Below, in pieces: positions 26,623-36,164 of a DNA stretch of 64,000 bases. How positions within the stretch are numbered: the stretch's first letter is position 1; every line of letters begins with the position of its first letter. This stretch comes from a virus. The position numbers and the translations under genes are program-made. The DNA lies in the IMG/VR virus record IMGVR_UViG_3300042937_000216, positions 1 to 64,000 of that record; one strand, given 5' to 3'. The notes beneath the pieces are model-generated. The model did not search any database. It saw nothing but the letters and a program-made list of their open reading frames with translations, and was not told where the DNA came from.

Positions 26623-26630
26623 GATAAGTA
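26623..26630 (+). promoter_or_regulatory. Late-type variant GATAAGTA before gp17
   Basis: GATAAGTA starts 13 nt before the gp17 ATG. The same GATAAGTA lies 13 nt before the radical SAM start at 30392 and 15 nt before 56964, suggesting a real variant element, but the downstream spacing is short. Confidence 0.35.
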
Positions 26631-26635
26631 ATTAC

Positions 26636-28204
26636 ATGGCACAACCCAGAGCAACCGAAAACGTTCTAGTAAAGAAACCTCATACCATTGAGAGTTACAC
26701 ACAAGAACAACTACAAGAATTCGCAAAGTGCGCTGACCCTATTACTGGGCCAGAATACTTTATGAGTAATTATTTTTACATACAGCATCCTACTCGGGGC
26801 CGTATGTTGTATCAACCATTTGACTATCAAAAAGGCCTAATTAACAGCTACCATAACTATCGTTATAGTATATCGTTAATGCCCAGACAAACAGGTAAGT
26901 CAACAAGTGCCGCAGGTTACTTGTTATGGTACGCTATGTTTGTACCAGATAGTACTATCCTAATTGCCGCACACAAATACACAGGTTCACAAGAAATTAT
27001 GCAGCGTATTCGATATGCTTACGAAAGCGTACCCGATTATATACGTGCTGGTGCTACTAGCTATAACAAAGGTAGTATAGATTTTGATAATGGTAGTCGT
27101 ATAGTAAGTGCCACAACTACTGAAAACACAGGTCGTGGTATGTCTATATCACTACTATATTGCGATGAGTTTGCGTTCGTTCGCCCTACCATAGGACGAG
27201 AATTTTGGACTTCTATTAGTCCCACACTAGCAACTGGTGGTAAATGTATTATTACTTCAACGCCCAACAGCGATGAAGACCAGTTTGCTACCCTATGGAA
27301 AGGTGCGAACAAATGCGTAGATGAGTTTGGCAATCCAACTGAGTTAGGAATAAATGGATTCAGAGCATTCCGTAGCTACTGGCGAGAACATCCAGATCGT
27401 GACGAAAAATGGGCTATGGAGCAAAGAGCACAGTTAGGTGATGAACGTTTCCGCCGTGAAATGGACTGTGAGTTCATTATCTGGGACGAAACATTAATTA
27501 ATCCTAGTCATTTAGTTGATATGGAAGGTAAAGACCCTATAGAGCGCCAGGGCCAAGTACGATGGTATAAAAAGCCAGAAGCTAACAAAACATATCTTGT
27601 AAGTTTAGATCCTAGTCTAGGCACAGGTGGCGACCCTAGTGCTATACAGGTATTTGAACTGCCTACATTTATACAAGTGGGTGAGTGGCAACATAATCGT
27701 ACTATTGTACAAAGACAAATTGCTATTCTCAGTGAAATTACCAAGTACCTAAGTGAAACAGTTTCTGTTAATAACATTTACTATAGCTTAGAAAATAATA
27801 CATTAGGAGAAGCCGCGTTAGTGGCACTAGCGGAGTTGGGCGAGGAAAATATCAAAGGAACATTCTTGAGTGAGCCTAAGTCAATGGGCGGCGGCCGCAG
27901 ATATCGTAAAGGATTTAATACTACAAATAAATCAAAATTAAGTGCCTGCGCTAAGTTAAAAAACCTAATAGAAAGTAGAAAGATGACTGTTAATAGTAAG
28001 AATCTTATTAGCGAACTTAAAACGTTTGTGGCCAATGGTCCTAGTTATGCTGCTAAACCCGGTGAAACTGATGACCTAGTGATGAGTTTACTGTTGTCAG
28101 TCCGCATGGCAATGTTATTACAATCATATGACAGTAGTCTCGACAATGCTATGAGAGATACATTGGATGACATGATCGAGCCAATGCCATTCATACTTTT
28201 TTAA
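26636..28204 (+). CDS. 17: Terminase large subunit gp17
   Basis: 522 aa. ATPase: Walker A 'RQTGKST' (~residues 84-90) preceded by a Q-motif-like 'YQPFDYQKGLI', Walker B 'LLYCDEFA' with catalytic D177-E178, and coupling motif 'ITSTPNS'. Nuclease: RNase H-type acids D325 ('SLDPSLG'), E386 ('SLENNTLG') and D480 ('GETDDLVMSLL'), matching T4 D401, E458 and D542. It powers headful DNA packaging and cuts concatemers. All catalytic residues are intact, so the phage is likely functional. Confidence 0.95.
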   Translation: MAQPRATENVLVKKPHTIESYTQEQLQEFAKCADPITGPEYFMSNYFYIQHPTRGRMLYQPFDYQKGLINSYHNYRYSISLMPRQTGKSTSAAGYLLWYAMFVPDSTILIAAHKYTGSQEIMQRIRYAYESVPDYIRAGATSYNKGSIDFDNGSRIVSATTTENTGRGMSISLLYCDEFAFVRPTIGREFWTSISPTLATGGKCIITSTPNSDEDQFATLWKGANKCVDEFGNPTELGINGFRAFRSYWREHPDRDEKWAMEQRAQLGDERFRREMDCEFIIWDETLINPSHLVDMEGKDPIERQGQVRWYKKPEANKTYLVSLDPSLGTGGDPSAIQVFELPTFIQVGEWQHNRTIVQRQIAILSEITKYLSETVSVNNIYYSLENNTLGEAALVALAELGEENIKGTFLSEPKSMGGGRRYRKGFNTTNKSKLSACAKLKNLIESRKMTVNSKNLISELKTFVANGPSYAAKPGETDDLVMSLLLSVRMAMLLQSYDSSLDNAMRDTLDDMIEPMPFILF

Positions 28205-28254
28205 TACCTTTTATTATGAATTGGTATAAGCAGTACACGCTGCTAAGAAGAATA

Positions 28255-28262
28255 GATAAATA
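28255..28262 (+). promoter_or_regulatory. Late-type motif GATAAATA
   Basis: GATAAATA 5 nt before the ATG at 28268. The distance is short for a leadered mRNA; either the mRNA is leaderless or the motif serves a downstream start. Confidence 0.4.
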
Positions 28263-28267
28263 ATACT

Positions 28268-30325
28268 ATGAGAGAAACAGATAAAATAGCAGAAGCGTTA
28301 TTTGAAAAAATACGTGACAGATTTGAGGATGTTAGCCTAGGCGACGATAAAGCTAAAGCCACACAAGATCCTGAAAATGCCCGCTTCTTCAACTTTGACT
28401 ATGTAGTCGATGATAAAAACTACGGCAATATTACTATTAGCCTTATTGACGAGTCTAGTCTTAAAGTATATTTTAGTAAAAACATTAGCCACGAATTACA
28501 AGATGAAGAGCGCGACAAATGGTATGCGTTCTTACGTGAACTACGTGAATTTTCTAAACGTAATTTACTAAGTTTTGAGCCACGTGATATCACTCGCGCA
28601 ACACTTAAACATCGTGATCTACAACAGGTAAGCAAAGCTGATAGTACCTACGATAAAGACGAAGTAGTTAGTGAAAGTCGTATGTATGGCACAATGAATC
28701 GTAGCTATGAGGACTTTGGTCCTGTGCGTATCAAGGTAGCACATGCTAAACCTATTACCGACGAAACACGTGGTGCACGTTCACGTAACATTGCGGCATT
28801 GTTTGTAGAAAACAATCAAGGCGAGCGTTTCCGTATGCCATTCGAAAGCCTAATTGGCACCCGTGCTATGGCACGTCATATCAGCGCAGGTGGCACACCG
28901 AGTGACGAATTTGGTCAACATATCTGTGAAATGGTTGAAGAATTAAACAAACTGCGCCCATTTGTTCACAGTATGCGTCATAGACAATTTGAAGATGCTA
29001 CTACTAACGATATGTTAGAATCAGCATTTGAATATCACGGCCTGCTTAAAAATACTCTTAAGAAACTGAAGGGTAAAAAAGGCTATAACGAATATAAAGA
29101 ATCATATACTCCTCCGTTGAACGAAACAGACGAGTTTAATGAAGATGAATTACGTGAGAAGTTTGTTAAGAAAGTGTTTCCTGACAGACTATCACAAGCA
29201 CTACCAATTGTACACAAGGCTTATAATATGAAAAAAGAAAACGCAAATCAATACTCGGCACAATTTGAAAATTGGGCCAATGGGGTAGCTGAAAGCTGGG
29301 ATGATAGCAACGATGCCGGTAATGAACCGATTAGTGTTGATGATCTAGCAGACTTATTAGCTGAACCAGTCCCGTTTGGGGTTGATGGTATTAACGCAGT
29401 AGCAGCAATACGTGATGCTATTAATAGCAACGAATTAGAAAGCAAACTAGTAGCACAGGCCAAACAAAATCCAGACGCCGATGCCCGTGACAGTATTGTT
29501 AGTTGGGTATATGATAATGCTCCAACAGTGTATCAAGAGCTTATGAACGAAATTGGTGATGTAGACTCGGGCGAATTAGGCGAGTCTGGCACAGGTGATG
29601 CCCCAGTTGATAGCATGACACGTGCTGAATTGTTAGACTTTTTAGGCGCAAGCCCAGAAGAAGTAATGAACGTCAGTGATGATGAACTACGTGTTGCGGC
29701 TAACGAAAAAGCAGAATCATTACCCGAAGGTGACACATATGGCGCAAGCGGTACAGATGAACCGGTGGTAGATGAAGCACATGATGACTATGCGGGCGAA
29801 GATCAAATTGAATCTATCCAATCAGCTATCCTACGTAGAATCTTGGGTAATATTGGACAACATCAAGAACTATTAATGAAAGCAGGTCCAGATGGTGTTA
29901 TGAATGCCGCACGTGATGTAGCATCATTCCACGCACCGGTAGAAGAATTAGGCTCAAGCGATATTAGCATTATGGTCCGCGAAGTATATCGTGAAGTAGG
30001 CGTAGAATATTCAGAGTTACCTGAACAATTAGAAAAACACTTATCAGAAGAATACTGTGACGCATGCGACAGTGCTAAATGTTGCTGTGACAATGGTAAT
30101 GAAGAAATGGACGAATCTGTAGCAGGTGACGATCACGTTAACAAAGATGAAAAACTAAAACGTATGGGCGCAAAACCATTAAGCTTCAAAGACAAACTTA
30201 AAACTATTCCTCAAGGTATTAAGGCAATGGCCAAGGGCGAACCAGAAGACGATGTAACACTATACAATAAACAGTTCGATGAAGACATCGCACAAATGCG
30301 TAAGATAGCGGGCTTAGTAAAATAA
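28268..30325 (+). CDS. Large acidic virion-region protein, unknown
   Basis: 685 aa. The N-terminal ~260 residues look folded: 'FDYVVDDKNYGNITISLIDE', 'KWYAFLRELREFSKRNLLSF', and 'IAALFVENNQGERFRMPFES'. The rest is acidic and helical, with a Cys cluster 'YCDACDSAKCCCDN' (~residue 598 on) that could bind metal. The C-terminus ends 'DEDIAQMRKIAGLVK', the same 'MRKIAGL' type of helix as in other proteins of this block. Homologues occur near the terminase in pelagiphage-like genomes; function unknown. A rho-independent terminator follows. Confidence 0.6.
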   Translation: MRETDKIAEALFEKIRDRFEDVSLGDDKAKATQDPENARFFNFDYVVDDKNYGNITISLIDESSLKVYFSKNISHELQDEERDKWYAFLRELREFSKRNLLSFEPRDITRATLKHRDLQQVSKADSTYDKDEVVSESRMYGTMNRSYEDFGPVRIKVAHAKPITDETRGARSRNIAALFVENNQGERFRMPFESLIGTRAMARHISAGGTPSDEFGQHICEMVEELNKLRPFVHSMRHRQFEDATTNDMLESAFEYHGLLKNTLKKLKGKKGYNEYKESYTPPLNETDEFNEDELREKFVKKVFPDRLSQALPIVHKAYNMKKENANQYSAQFENWANGVAESWDDSNDAGNEPISVDDLADLLAEPVPFGVDGINAVAAIRDAINSNELESKLVAQAKQNPDADARDSIVSWVYDNAPTVYQELMNEIGDVDSGELGESGTGDAPVDSMTRAELLDFLGASPEEVMNVSDDELRVAANEKAESLPEGDTYGASGTDEPVVDEAHDDYAGEDQIESIQSAILRRILGNIGQHQELLMKAGPDGVMNAARDVASFHAPVEELGSSDISIMVREVYREVGVEYSELPEQLEKHLSEEYCDACDSAKCCCDNGNEEMDESVAGDDHVNKDEKLKRMGAKPLSFKDKLKTIPQGIKAMAKGEPEDDVTLYNKQFDEDIAQMRKIAGLVK

Positions 30326-30344
30326 CAAATATAATATCAATTAG

Positions 30345-30371
30345 AAAAGGCACTTTTATAGTGCCTTTTTT
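30345..30371 (+). terminator. Rho-independent terminator
   Basis: AAAAGGCAC (30345-30353), loop TTTTATA, GTGCCTTTTTT. This closes the structural/packaging block before the metabolic genes. Confidence 0.9.
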
Positions 30372-30391
30372 GTTGGCTGATAAGTAATTAT

Positions 30392-31243
30392 ATGAGTATA
30401 AAACTAGTATTACCATTTGTTGAAACTATGATTACGCAGGTGTGTAATCTAAGTTGTCACGGCTGTACTAACTACAGTGACCTAACACACACTGGATTTG
30501 TTACTTGGGCGCAAGGACGTCAAGAACTAGAAGCATGGCTGGATCGAGTTGATATATTAGACTTTGGTATCTTAGGTGGCGAACCATTGGTCAATCCGGA
30601 AGTAGACAAATGGATTGTGGGACTACGTGAACTGATGCCCAAGGCTCAAATACGTTTTACTACAAATGGCATTAACCTAGATAAAAAGTTTCATATAGTA
30701 GATCTACTACACGACATTGGTAACTGTGTGATTAAAATTGGTGTACATGTAGATGATCCTAGATTAGAAACAACCATACAACGTATCTATGATAGATACG
30801 ATTGGCAACCTGTAACTGAATACGGTATACAACGCCATACCACAGGTGACCGTGTTAGATTTCATGTAAAGCGTCCAGATACATTCTATAAAACATATCA
30901 AGGCACATACAGCGATATGAAACCGCACGACAATGATCCAGCAAAGGCATTTGCTATTTGTTGTCAACAAACGTGCCCGCTATTACACAAGGGTAAACTA
31001 CATAAATGTAGTACTGCTGGGTTAGTAAAAGAAACACTAGACAAAGTAGGCAATCCTAATGTGGAGTTGTGGGAACCGATGATAGATCATGGTATAGGTT
31101 CTGATTGCTCTGATTTAGAATTAGAACGATTTTTAGCTAACTTTGGCAAGCCCAATAGTATTTGCCGTCAATGCCCTACTGTAGACGACATTGACTCTAA
31201 AATTATACATTTAGAAAATGTGTCAACTAAAAAAATAAAATGA
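30392..31243 (+). CDS. Radical SAM enzyme (SPASM-like)
   Basis: 283 aa. The [4Fe-4S] motif CX3CX2C is present as 'CNLSCHGC' near residue 16, followed by the GGE motif in 'GILGGEPLVNPEV'. C-terminal Cys groups ('ICCQQTCPLL', 'HKCSTAG', 'CRQCPTVDD') suggest an auxiliary iron-sulphur cluster domain. Such enzymes modify peptides, sugars or nucleotides through the 5'-deoxyadenosyl radical. It is translationally coupled to two glycosyltransferase-like genes and an SGNH hydrolase, so the substrate may be a glycan or a sugar nucleotide. GATAAGTA lies 13 nt before the start. Confidence 0.8.
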   Translation: MSIKLVLPFVETMITQVCNLSCHGCTNYSDLTHTGFVTWAQGRQELEAWLDRVDILDFGILGGEPLVNPEVDKWIVGLRELMPKAQIRFTTNGINLDKKFHIVDLLHDIGNCVIKIGVHVDDPRLETTIQRIYDRYDWQPVTEYGIQRHTTGDRVRFHVKRPDTFYKTYQGTYSDMKPHDNDPAKAFAICCQQTCPLLHKGKLHKCSTAGLVKETLDKVGNPNVELWEPMIDHGIGSDCSDLELERFLANFGKPNSICRQCPTVDDIDSKIIHLENVSTKKIK

Positions 31244-32229
31244 CCTTAAGCATTGGCACACTTGATCGTAAGATATGGAGCAAGGATCTAATCCTAGTCT
31301 ACCTATACCACTGCCTTACCAACAACAAACGAGCAACAATAGACATGTTGCCTGAAGGGTCTTGTGCTATTGGATTAGGATTGTATGAATTATTAGATCA
31401 GTTCTGTGATACTACCGGATACCCTAAATCTAACGTTACAATTAAAACAGCTAATATGTTAGAGCAACATAGCGAATATCGAATAATACGTGATGCTAAC
31501 AGCTGGTATGAGATTAGCAGCATACAGGAATGGTTGTCTAATAGAACTATATCAACCGGCACTACTCCATCCAAACACTTTGCTAACTTTTCTAGTAGAA
31601 CAAACTGGTCAAGACTATGGATAGCAACTATATTAGATACCTATTACTCAGATAAAACATTACAAACATACTTGTACGACCAAACAACTAACAATTATAA
31701 TCCTAAATTATACACAGGAATAGATGATTTGATTAGACAGGGCTGTGATATGTATATAGAAGCAGCTAAGTTTATTGGTACATGCCCACGTACACTAGAT
31801 ATGCCTCAGATTTTAGAGCCTATACAACATCCGGAAAATTTAAAATTATTAGATTACTATCACGACATATTCTTAGATGTTGTGGTTGAACCCAATGTTC
31901 ACGGCAATTGTTTATTAGTAACAGAAAAGTTGTGGCGCTGTATAATAGCACGCAGACCTTTTATAGTAATGAGCAATAAAGATTATCTAAGTAATTTGCG
32001 AAAATTGGGATTCCGCACATTTGATCAGTTTTGGTCAGAGGAGTACGATAGTTACGCAGAAGCTGATCGTATACGAGCAATACACACACAGCTTGATCTA
32101 ATATCAACATATAAGGTGTCTCAACTAACTGAAATGTTAGATCTTATGAATGATATATTAGAACATAACTATAACACATTTATTGGACTAACAGCTCATA
32201 AAGTTAAACGGGTATTTTACAATGTCTGA
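31240..32229 (+). CDS. Glycosyltransferase-like phage protein A
   Basis: 329 aa, ATGA overlap with the radical SAM gene. The C-terminal third carries 'GNCLLVTEKLWRCIIARRPF' then 'IVMSNKDYLSNLRKLGFRTF', the 'TEK...RPFI' arrangement of GT-B enzymes such as GT10 fucosyltransferases, where the Glu-Lys pair contacts the sugar nucleotide. The next gene is a clear paralogue. The N-terminus is not informative. I call it glycosyltransferase-like on this motif alone. Confidence 0.5.
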   Translation: MTLSIGTLDRKIWSKDLILVYLYHCLTNNKRATIDMLPEGSCAIGLGLYELLDQFCDTTGYPKSNVTIKTANMLEQHSEYRIIRDANSWYEISSIQEWLSNRTISTGTTPSKHFANFSSRTNWSRLWIATILDTYYSDKTLQTYLYDQTTNNYNPKLYTGIDDLIRQGCDMYIEAAKFIGTCPRTLDMPQILEPIQHPENLKLLDYYHDIFLDVVVEPNVHGNCLLVTEKLWRCIIARRPFIVMSNKDYLSNLRKLGFRTFDQFWSEEYDSYAEADRIRAIHTQLDLISTYKVSQLTEMLDLMNDILEHNYNTFIGLTAHKVKRVFYNV

Positions 32230-33244
32230 TTTAGTTAATTTCTTCTGGCAACAGGTATACAATGTTATTGATCAAAATGATCGATATGAAACTGTATTAG
32301 AATTTGGCGACACACTAGTAATTAACTTTGATTGCCTGTACGAGCGTGAGCGAACACTACGGGCCAATGATCAATTGTTGTATTACCTACACAAAATAGG
32401 GCAAGATAAACGTTTTATTTTTATATCCGAAGATGGTGCTATACTAGAACATTCTGGTGCCATTGATGTAATCAACAATATAATTAAAACGTTTAATTTA
32501 ACTGCTAGCACCTGCGCAGTTATCTGTAGAGAAGAGATAGCAATACCTAATGCCACAGTTGATGTAGTTGATTGTGTACCCTATTGGTGTAAGGTATTGT
32601 ATAGCAGTGTTAAAGGTATCTCTATACCGCAGGGCAATTTTACAAAAAAGTTTGCTGTTTGGTTTAATCGTGGTACTATATTTAGATTAGCTATTACACA
32701 GCACTTGTACGAACACTATTTGAATGACAGTATAATATCCTATCAAGAACAGGGCGTGCTAGTTGATAGAAAAATGACTGATTATAATCAAGAGTTAATT
32801 GCCTGGGCAGAACAGCATACCCCTATAGTCTACGATCAACTGTTTCCTAATAGAACCTACACACACGAACTAATAGTAGGTCAACGCCACCCCTACAATG
32901 AATACTTTATGGAGATTGTTTGTGAAACCGATGTGCTTGGTACTAGTTGGATTACCGAAAAGACAATTAAAAATCTATACATAGGTAAACCTTTTATTGT
33001 CATGAGTGGGGCGGGCACGCTGGCTAAACTACAGTCTTACGGGTTTAAAACATTTGCACCGTGGATAGATGAAAGTTACGATAGTATAGACAATGTCCAT
33101 CTACGACAACAAGCAGTACTAGCAGAAATAGATAGTATAGCAACGCTATCATATGCCGATATTAATAATCTGTACTCCGAAATGAAACCCGTATTAGAGC
33201 ATAATAGGCAAGTATTTTTAGATGTAATACGGGCACAGCAATGA
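32222..33244 (+). CDS. Glycosyltransferase-like phage protein B
   Basis: 340 aa, overlapping the previous gene by 8 bp. Shares the C-terminal signature with its neighbour: 'GTSWITEKTIKNLYIGKPFI', 'LQSYGFKTFAPWIDESYDSI' and 'VLEHNRQVF'. A shared ancestor through tandem duplication is likely. It may act in series with protein A on the same glycan. Function inferred from the 'TEK...PFI' motif only. Confidence 0.5.
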   Translation: MSDLVNFFWQQVYNVIDQNDRYETVLEFGDTLVINFDCLYERERTLRANDQLLYYLHKIGQDKRFIFISEDGAILEHSGAIDVINNIIKTFNLTASTCAVICREEIAIPNATVDVVDCVPYWCKVLYSSVKGISIPQGNFTKKFAVWFNRGTIFRLAITQHLYEHYLNDSIISYQEQGVLVDRKMTDYNQELIAWAEQHTPIVYDQLFPNRTYTHELIVGQRHPYNEYFMEIVCETDVLGTSWITEKTIKNLYIGKPFIVMSGAGTLAKLQSYGFKTFAPWIDESYDSIDNVHLRQQAVLAEIDSIATLSYADINNLYSEMKPVLEHNRQVFLDVIRAQQ

Positions 33245-33918
33245 CACAGATACTGCTAGCTGGAGATAGTTGGGGCATAGGCGTATATCAAACTGTGAAT
33301 GGAGTATATACTGCTACAGGGCAAGGAATTCAAACTATATTAGAATCACAGGGATACACTGTGACCAACATCAGTGTTGCTGGAGATGCTAATAATAATA
33401 TAGCACAGCGTATTAAAGGTAACACAGCAGATCATATACTGTTTTTACAAACAGATCCGTTTAGGGAGCATTGTCAACATAAAGATGGGTTTAAGAAACT
33501 AAGACCCGTATTTTTTAAACACTTACTTACATTTGATTCGATTGATCATTGTTTAGATGTATATTACAATAACCTATACACAACGCTAAACAGATTAAAT
33601 AAACCAATTATCTGTTTAGGCGGTTGGAGTAAACTACATCCTAGTATATATAATTACAGCAATTTAATACCGGCTGTTCCTAGTATAACAGAATTGCTAA
33701 TACCTACAGCAACAGATGTGTACTTAAGTGACTTTGAGTGGTTTGCGCAACTTAATGATAATGTAGAAGTTATGCTCAAGTTTGGTACAGAAATTAAACA
33801 AATAATGTTAGAATCTAGCACCAAATTTGACCTTATTAACCAACAGTGGAACGATGTACACCCTAACCTACAGGGTTATATGCTTTTGGTAGAAAAAATT
33901 CGAAAATATCTCTTGTAA
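33241..33918 (+). CDS. SGNH/GDSL-type hydrolase
   Basis: 225 aa. Block I 'LLAGDSWGIG' carries the nucleophile Ser (~residue 9), 'GGWSK' follows mid-protein, and the C-terminal 'WNDVHPNLQGY' gives the DxxHP catalytic acid and His. This is the canonical SGNH esterase/lipase layout; in a glycan setting it could be an O-acetylesterase or acyltransferase. Last gene of the radical SAM and glycosyltransferase-like unit; overlaps by 4 bp. Confidence 0.75.
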   Translation: MTQILLAGDSWGIGVYQTVNGVYTATGQGIQTILESQGYTVTNISVAGDANNNIAQRIKGNTADHILFLQTDPFREHCQHKDGFKKLRPVFFKHLLTFDSIDHCLDVYYNNLYTTLNRLNKPIICLGGWSKLHPSIYNYSNLIPAVPSITELLIPTATDVYLSDFEWFAQLNDNVEVMLKFGTEIKQIMLESSTKFDLINQQWNDVHPNLQGYMLLVEKIRKYLL

Positions 33919-33926
33919 GATAAATA
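33919..33926 (+). promoter_or_regulatory. Late-type motif GATAAATA upstream of gp32
   Basis: GATAAATA immediately after the SGNH stop, 75 nt before the gp32 start. In T4 gene 32 also has several promoters, including a late one. Confidence 0.5.
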
Positions 33927-34001
33927 ATTATAGCGTATAGTATATAAATGCTTATACGTTTTAGGCATATTAAAGACCAACTTAACATAAAGGAAAACAT
34001 C

Positions 34002-35030
34002 ATGGCAACATCATTAGCAGAAATTCGTGCGAAATTACAAGCACAAGAAACTCGTGGTTCAGGTAATTCACAACAAGGTGGCGACAACGCTATCTACGCT
34101 CACTGGAACATTCCAGAAGGCACTTCGGCAAGAATCAGATTCCTCCCAGACGCAGATCCAAAGAATACATTCTTTTGGGCAGAACGTCTAATGATCAACT
34201 TAACGTTTGCGGGCGTTAAAGGTCAACCAGATAGTAAACCAGTTACAGTACAAGTACCATGCGTGGAAATGTACGGTGACCAATGTCCAGTACTAGCAGA
34301 AGTGCGTACATGGTTTAAGGATCCAAGTTTAGAAGAAATGGGTCGTAAGTATTGGAAAAAGAAATCATATTTGTTCCAAGGCTTTGTACGTGACAATCCA
34401 CTAGCTGATGATAACACGCCAGCTAACCCAATCCGTAGATTTATTATTAGTCCACAGATTTTTAACTTAGTTAAGTCAGCACTACTTGACCCTGAGTTAG
34501 AAAACTTGCCAACAGACTACCAAGGTGGCCTAGACTTTACAGTGTCTAAAACATCAAAAGGTGGTTATGCTGACTATAGTACTAGTAAATGGTCACGTAA
34601 AGAAAGTGCGCTAACCTCAGAAGAAGCAACAGCAATTGACACTAACGGTCTTCACAACCTAAGTGATTTCTTACCTAAGAAACCAAGTGATGCTGAGTTA
34701 AAAGTCATTAAAGAAATGTTTGAAGCATCAGTTGATGGTCAAGCATACGACACAGAACGTTGGGGTGCTTACTATCGTCCACGTGGGGTTGCAGCTCCAT
34801 CAGGTTCAGCAACTTCAGCAGCTCCGGTAGGTGATCGCGCAGTTGTTAGTGAACATGTTGAAAGTACTCCGGTAGCACAACCTGCTGCTGTAGTAGCTCC
34901 GATAGCCGAAAATCCTCCATTTGAAGCAGACGAACCAACACCAACAGCACCAGTAGCTACTCCAGCCGCTGGCGGCCAACGTGCTGAAGACATCCTAGCG
35001 ATGATCCGTAGTCGTCAAAACAAAGCGTAA
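34002..35030 (+). CDS. 32: Single-stranded DNA-binding protein gp32
   Basis: 342 aa from the ATG at 34002, which has ribosome-binding site AAAGGAAA; an in-frame ATG at 33948 lacks one. N-terminal 'SLAEIRAKLQAQE' is the basic cooperative-binding segment. The core has 'YAHWNIPEGTSARIRFLPDA' and 'FFWAERLMINLTFAGVKGQP', and the Cys-containing 'VPCVEMYGDQCPVLAEVRTW' where T4 gp32 holds its zinc site. The C-terminal ~70 residues are Ala/Pro/Glu-rich, like the acidic protein-interaction tail. It coats ssDNA in replication and recombination and precedes uvsX. Confidence 0.9.
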   Translation: MATSLAEIRAKLQAQETRGSGNSQQGGDNAIYAHWNIPEGTSARIRFLPDADPKNTFFWAERLMINLTFAGVKGQPDSKPVTVQVPCVEMYGDQCPVLAEVRTWFKDPSLEEMGRKYWKKKSYLFQGFVRDNPLADDNTPANPIRRFIISPQIFNLVKSALLDPELENLPTDYQGGLDFTVSKTSKGGYADYSTSKWSRKESALTSEEATAIDTNGLHNLSDFLPKKPSDAELKVIKEMFEASVDGQAYDTERWGAYYRPRGVAAPSGSATSAAPVGDRAVVSEHVESTPVAQPAAVVAPIAENPPFEADEPTPTAPVATPAAGGQRAEDILAMIRSRQNKA

Positions 35031-35044
35031 TAGTTAAACACGCA

Positions 35045-35065
35045 GGGCGGGGTATATCCCCGCCC
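35045..35065 (+). terminator. GC-rich hairpin between gp32 and uvsX
   Basis: GGGCGGGG (35045-35052), loop TATAT, CCCCGCCC (35058-35065). This is the most GC-rich stem in the window. No T-run follows, so it may be a pause, an RNA-stability element or an autoregulatory site rather than a strong terminator. Confidence 0.55.
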
Positions 35066-35087
35066 ATTACTTCAATAAGGATTAATC

Positions 35088-36164
35088 ATGGCAAAACCAT
35101 TCGACATTAGTAAATTTCGCAAGTCGATTACCAAGTCAATTGAAGGCTTAGGTATTGGCTTTAACGATCCAACCGATTGGATCTCAACTGGTAACTACAC
35201 ATTAAACTATCTATTAAGTGGAGACTTTCACAAAGGTATTCCAATGGGTAAGGTAACTGTATTCGCCGGTGAATCGGGCGCAGGTAAATCATTTATCTGT
35301 AGTGGTAACATTGTTAAAAACGCACAAGATCAAGGCATTTATGTAATCTTAATTGATACAGAAAACGCACTTGACGAAGCATGGTTACACGCATTAGGTG
35401 TAGACACAGATGAAAGCAAACTACTTAAACTTAATATGGCTATGATCGATGATGTGGCTAAAGTTATCAGTGACTTTGTTAAAGAATATCGTACCTTACC
35501 AGAAGAAGATCGTCCTAAGGTATTGTTTGTACTAGACAGTTTGGGTATGATGTTAACTCCAACAGACGTTAACCAGTTTGAAGCCGGTGAAATGAAAGGT
35601 GATATGGGTCGTAAACCTAAAGCACTTACAGCACTTGTACGTAACTGTGTAAACATGTTTGGTACATTGAACTTAGGTCTAGTAGCAACTAACCATACCT
35701 ACGCTAGTCAAGATATGTTTGACCCAGATGATAAGATTTCAGGTGGTCAAGGCTTTATCTACGCATCAAGTATTGTAGTAGCTATGCGCAAACTTAAACT
35801 TAAAACAGATGCTGATGGTAATAAGACTACAACAGTTAACGGTATCCGTGCCGCTTGTAAGATTATGAAAACACGTTATGCTAAACCGTTTGAGTCAGTA
35901 CAAGTAGAGATTCCATATGAAACAGGTATGAGTCCTTACTCGGGTATGGTAGATATGTTAGAAGCTAAGAGCTTGTTATCAAAAGAAGGTAACAGTCTAG
36001 TCTACAAACTTGCTGATGGCACTGTTATTAAACAATTCCGTAAAGCATGGGAACGTAACGAAGATGGTAGTTTAGATAAAGTTATGAAAGAAATTTCATC
36101 CAACTCTCATTTGCTAAGTACAAATGAAATAACAGAAGAAGCTGACGCCGAATCTGTTGAATAA
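35088..36164 (+). CDS. uvsX: RecA-like recombinase UvsX
   Basis: 358 aa (T4 UvsX 391). Walker A 'FAGESGAGKSFICSG' (~residues 62-76), Walker B region 'KVLFVLDSLGMMLTPTD', and the DNA-binding loop region after 'GDMGRKPKALTALVRNCVNM'. It catalyses strand exchange for recombination-dependent replication. It follows gp32, and its mediator UvsY lies five genes downstream, separated by two radical SAM genes. Confidence 0.93.
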   Translation: MAKPFDISKFRKSITKSIEGLGIGFNDPTDWISTGNYTLNYLLSGDFHKGIPMGKVTVFAGESGAGKSFICSGNIVKNAQDQGIYVILIDTENALDEAWLHALGVDTDESKLLKLNMAMIDDVAKVISDFVKEYRTLPEEDRPKVLFVLDSLGMMLTPTDVNQFEAGEMKGDMGRKPKALTALVRNCVNMFGTLNLGLVATNHTYASQDMFDPDDKISGGQGFIYASSIVVAMRKLKLKTDADGNKTTTVNGIRAACKIMKTRYAKPFESVQVEIPYETGMSPYSGMVDMLEAKSLLSKEGNSLVYKLADGTVIKQFRKAWERNEDGSLDKVMKEISSNSHLLSTNEITEEADAESVE

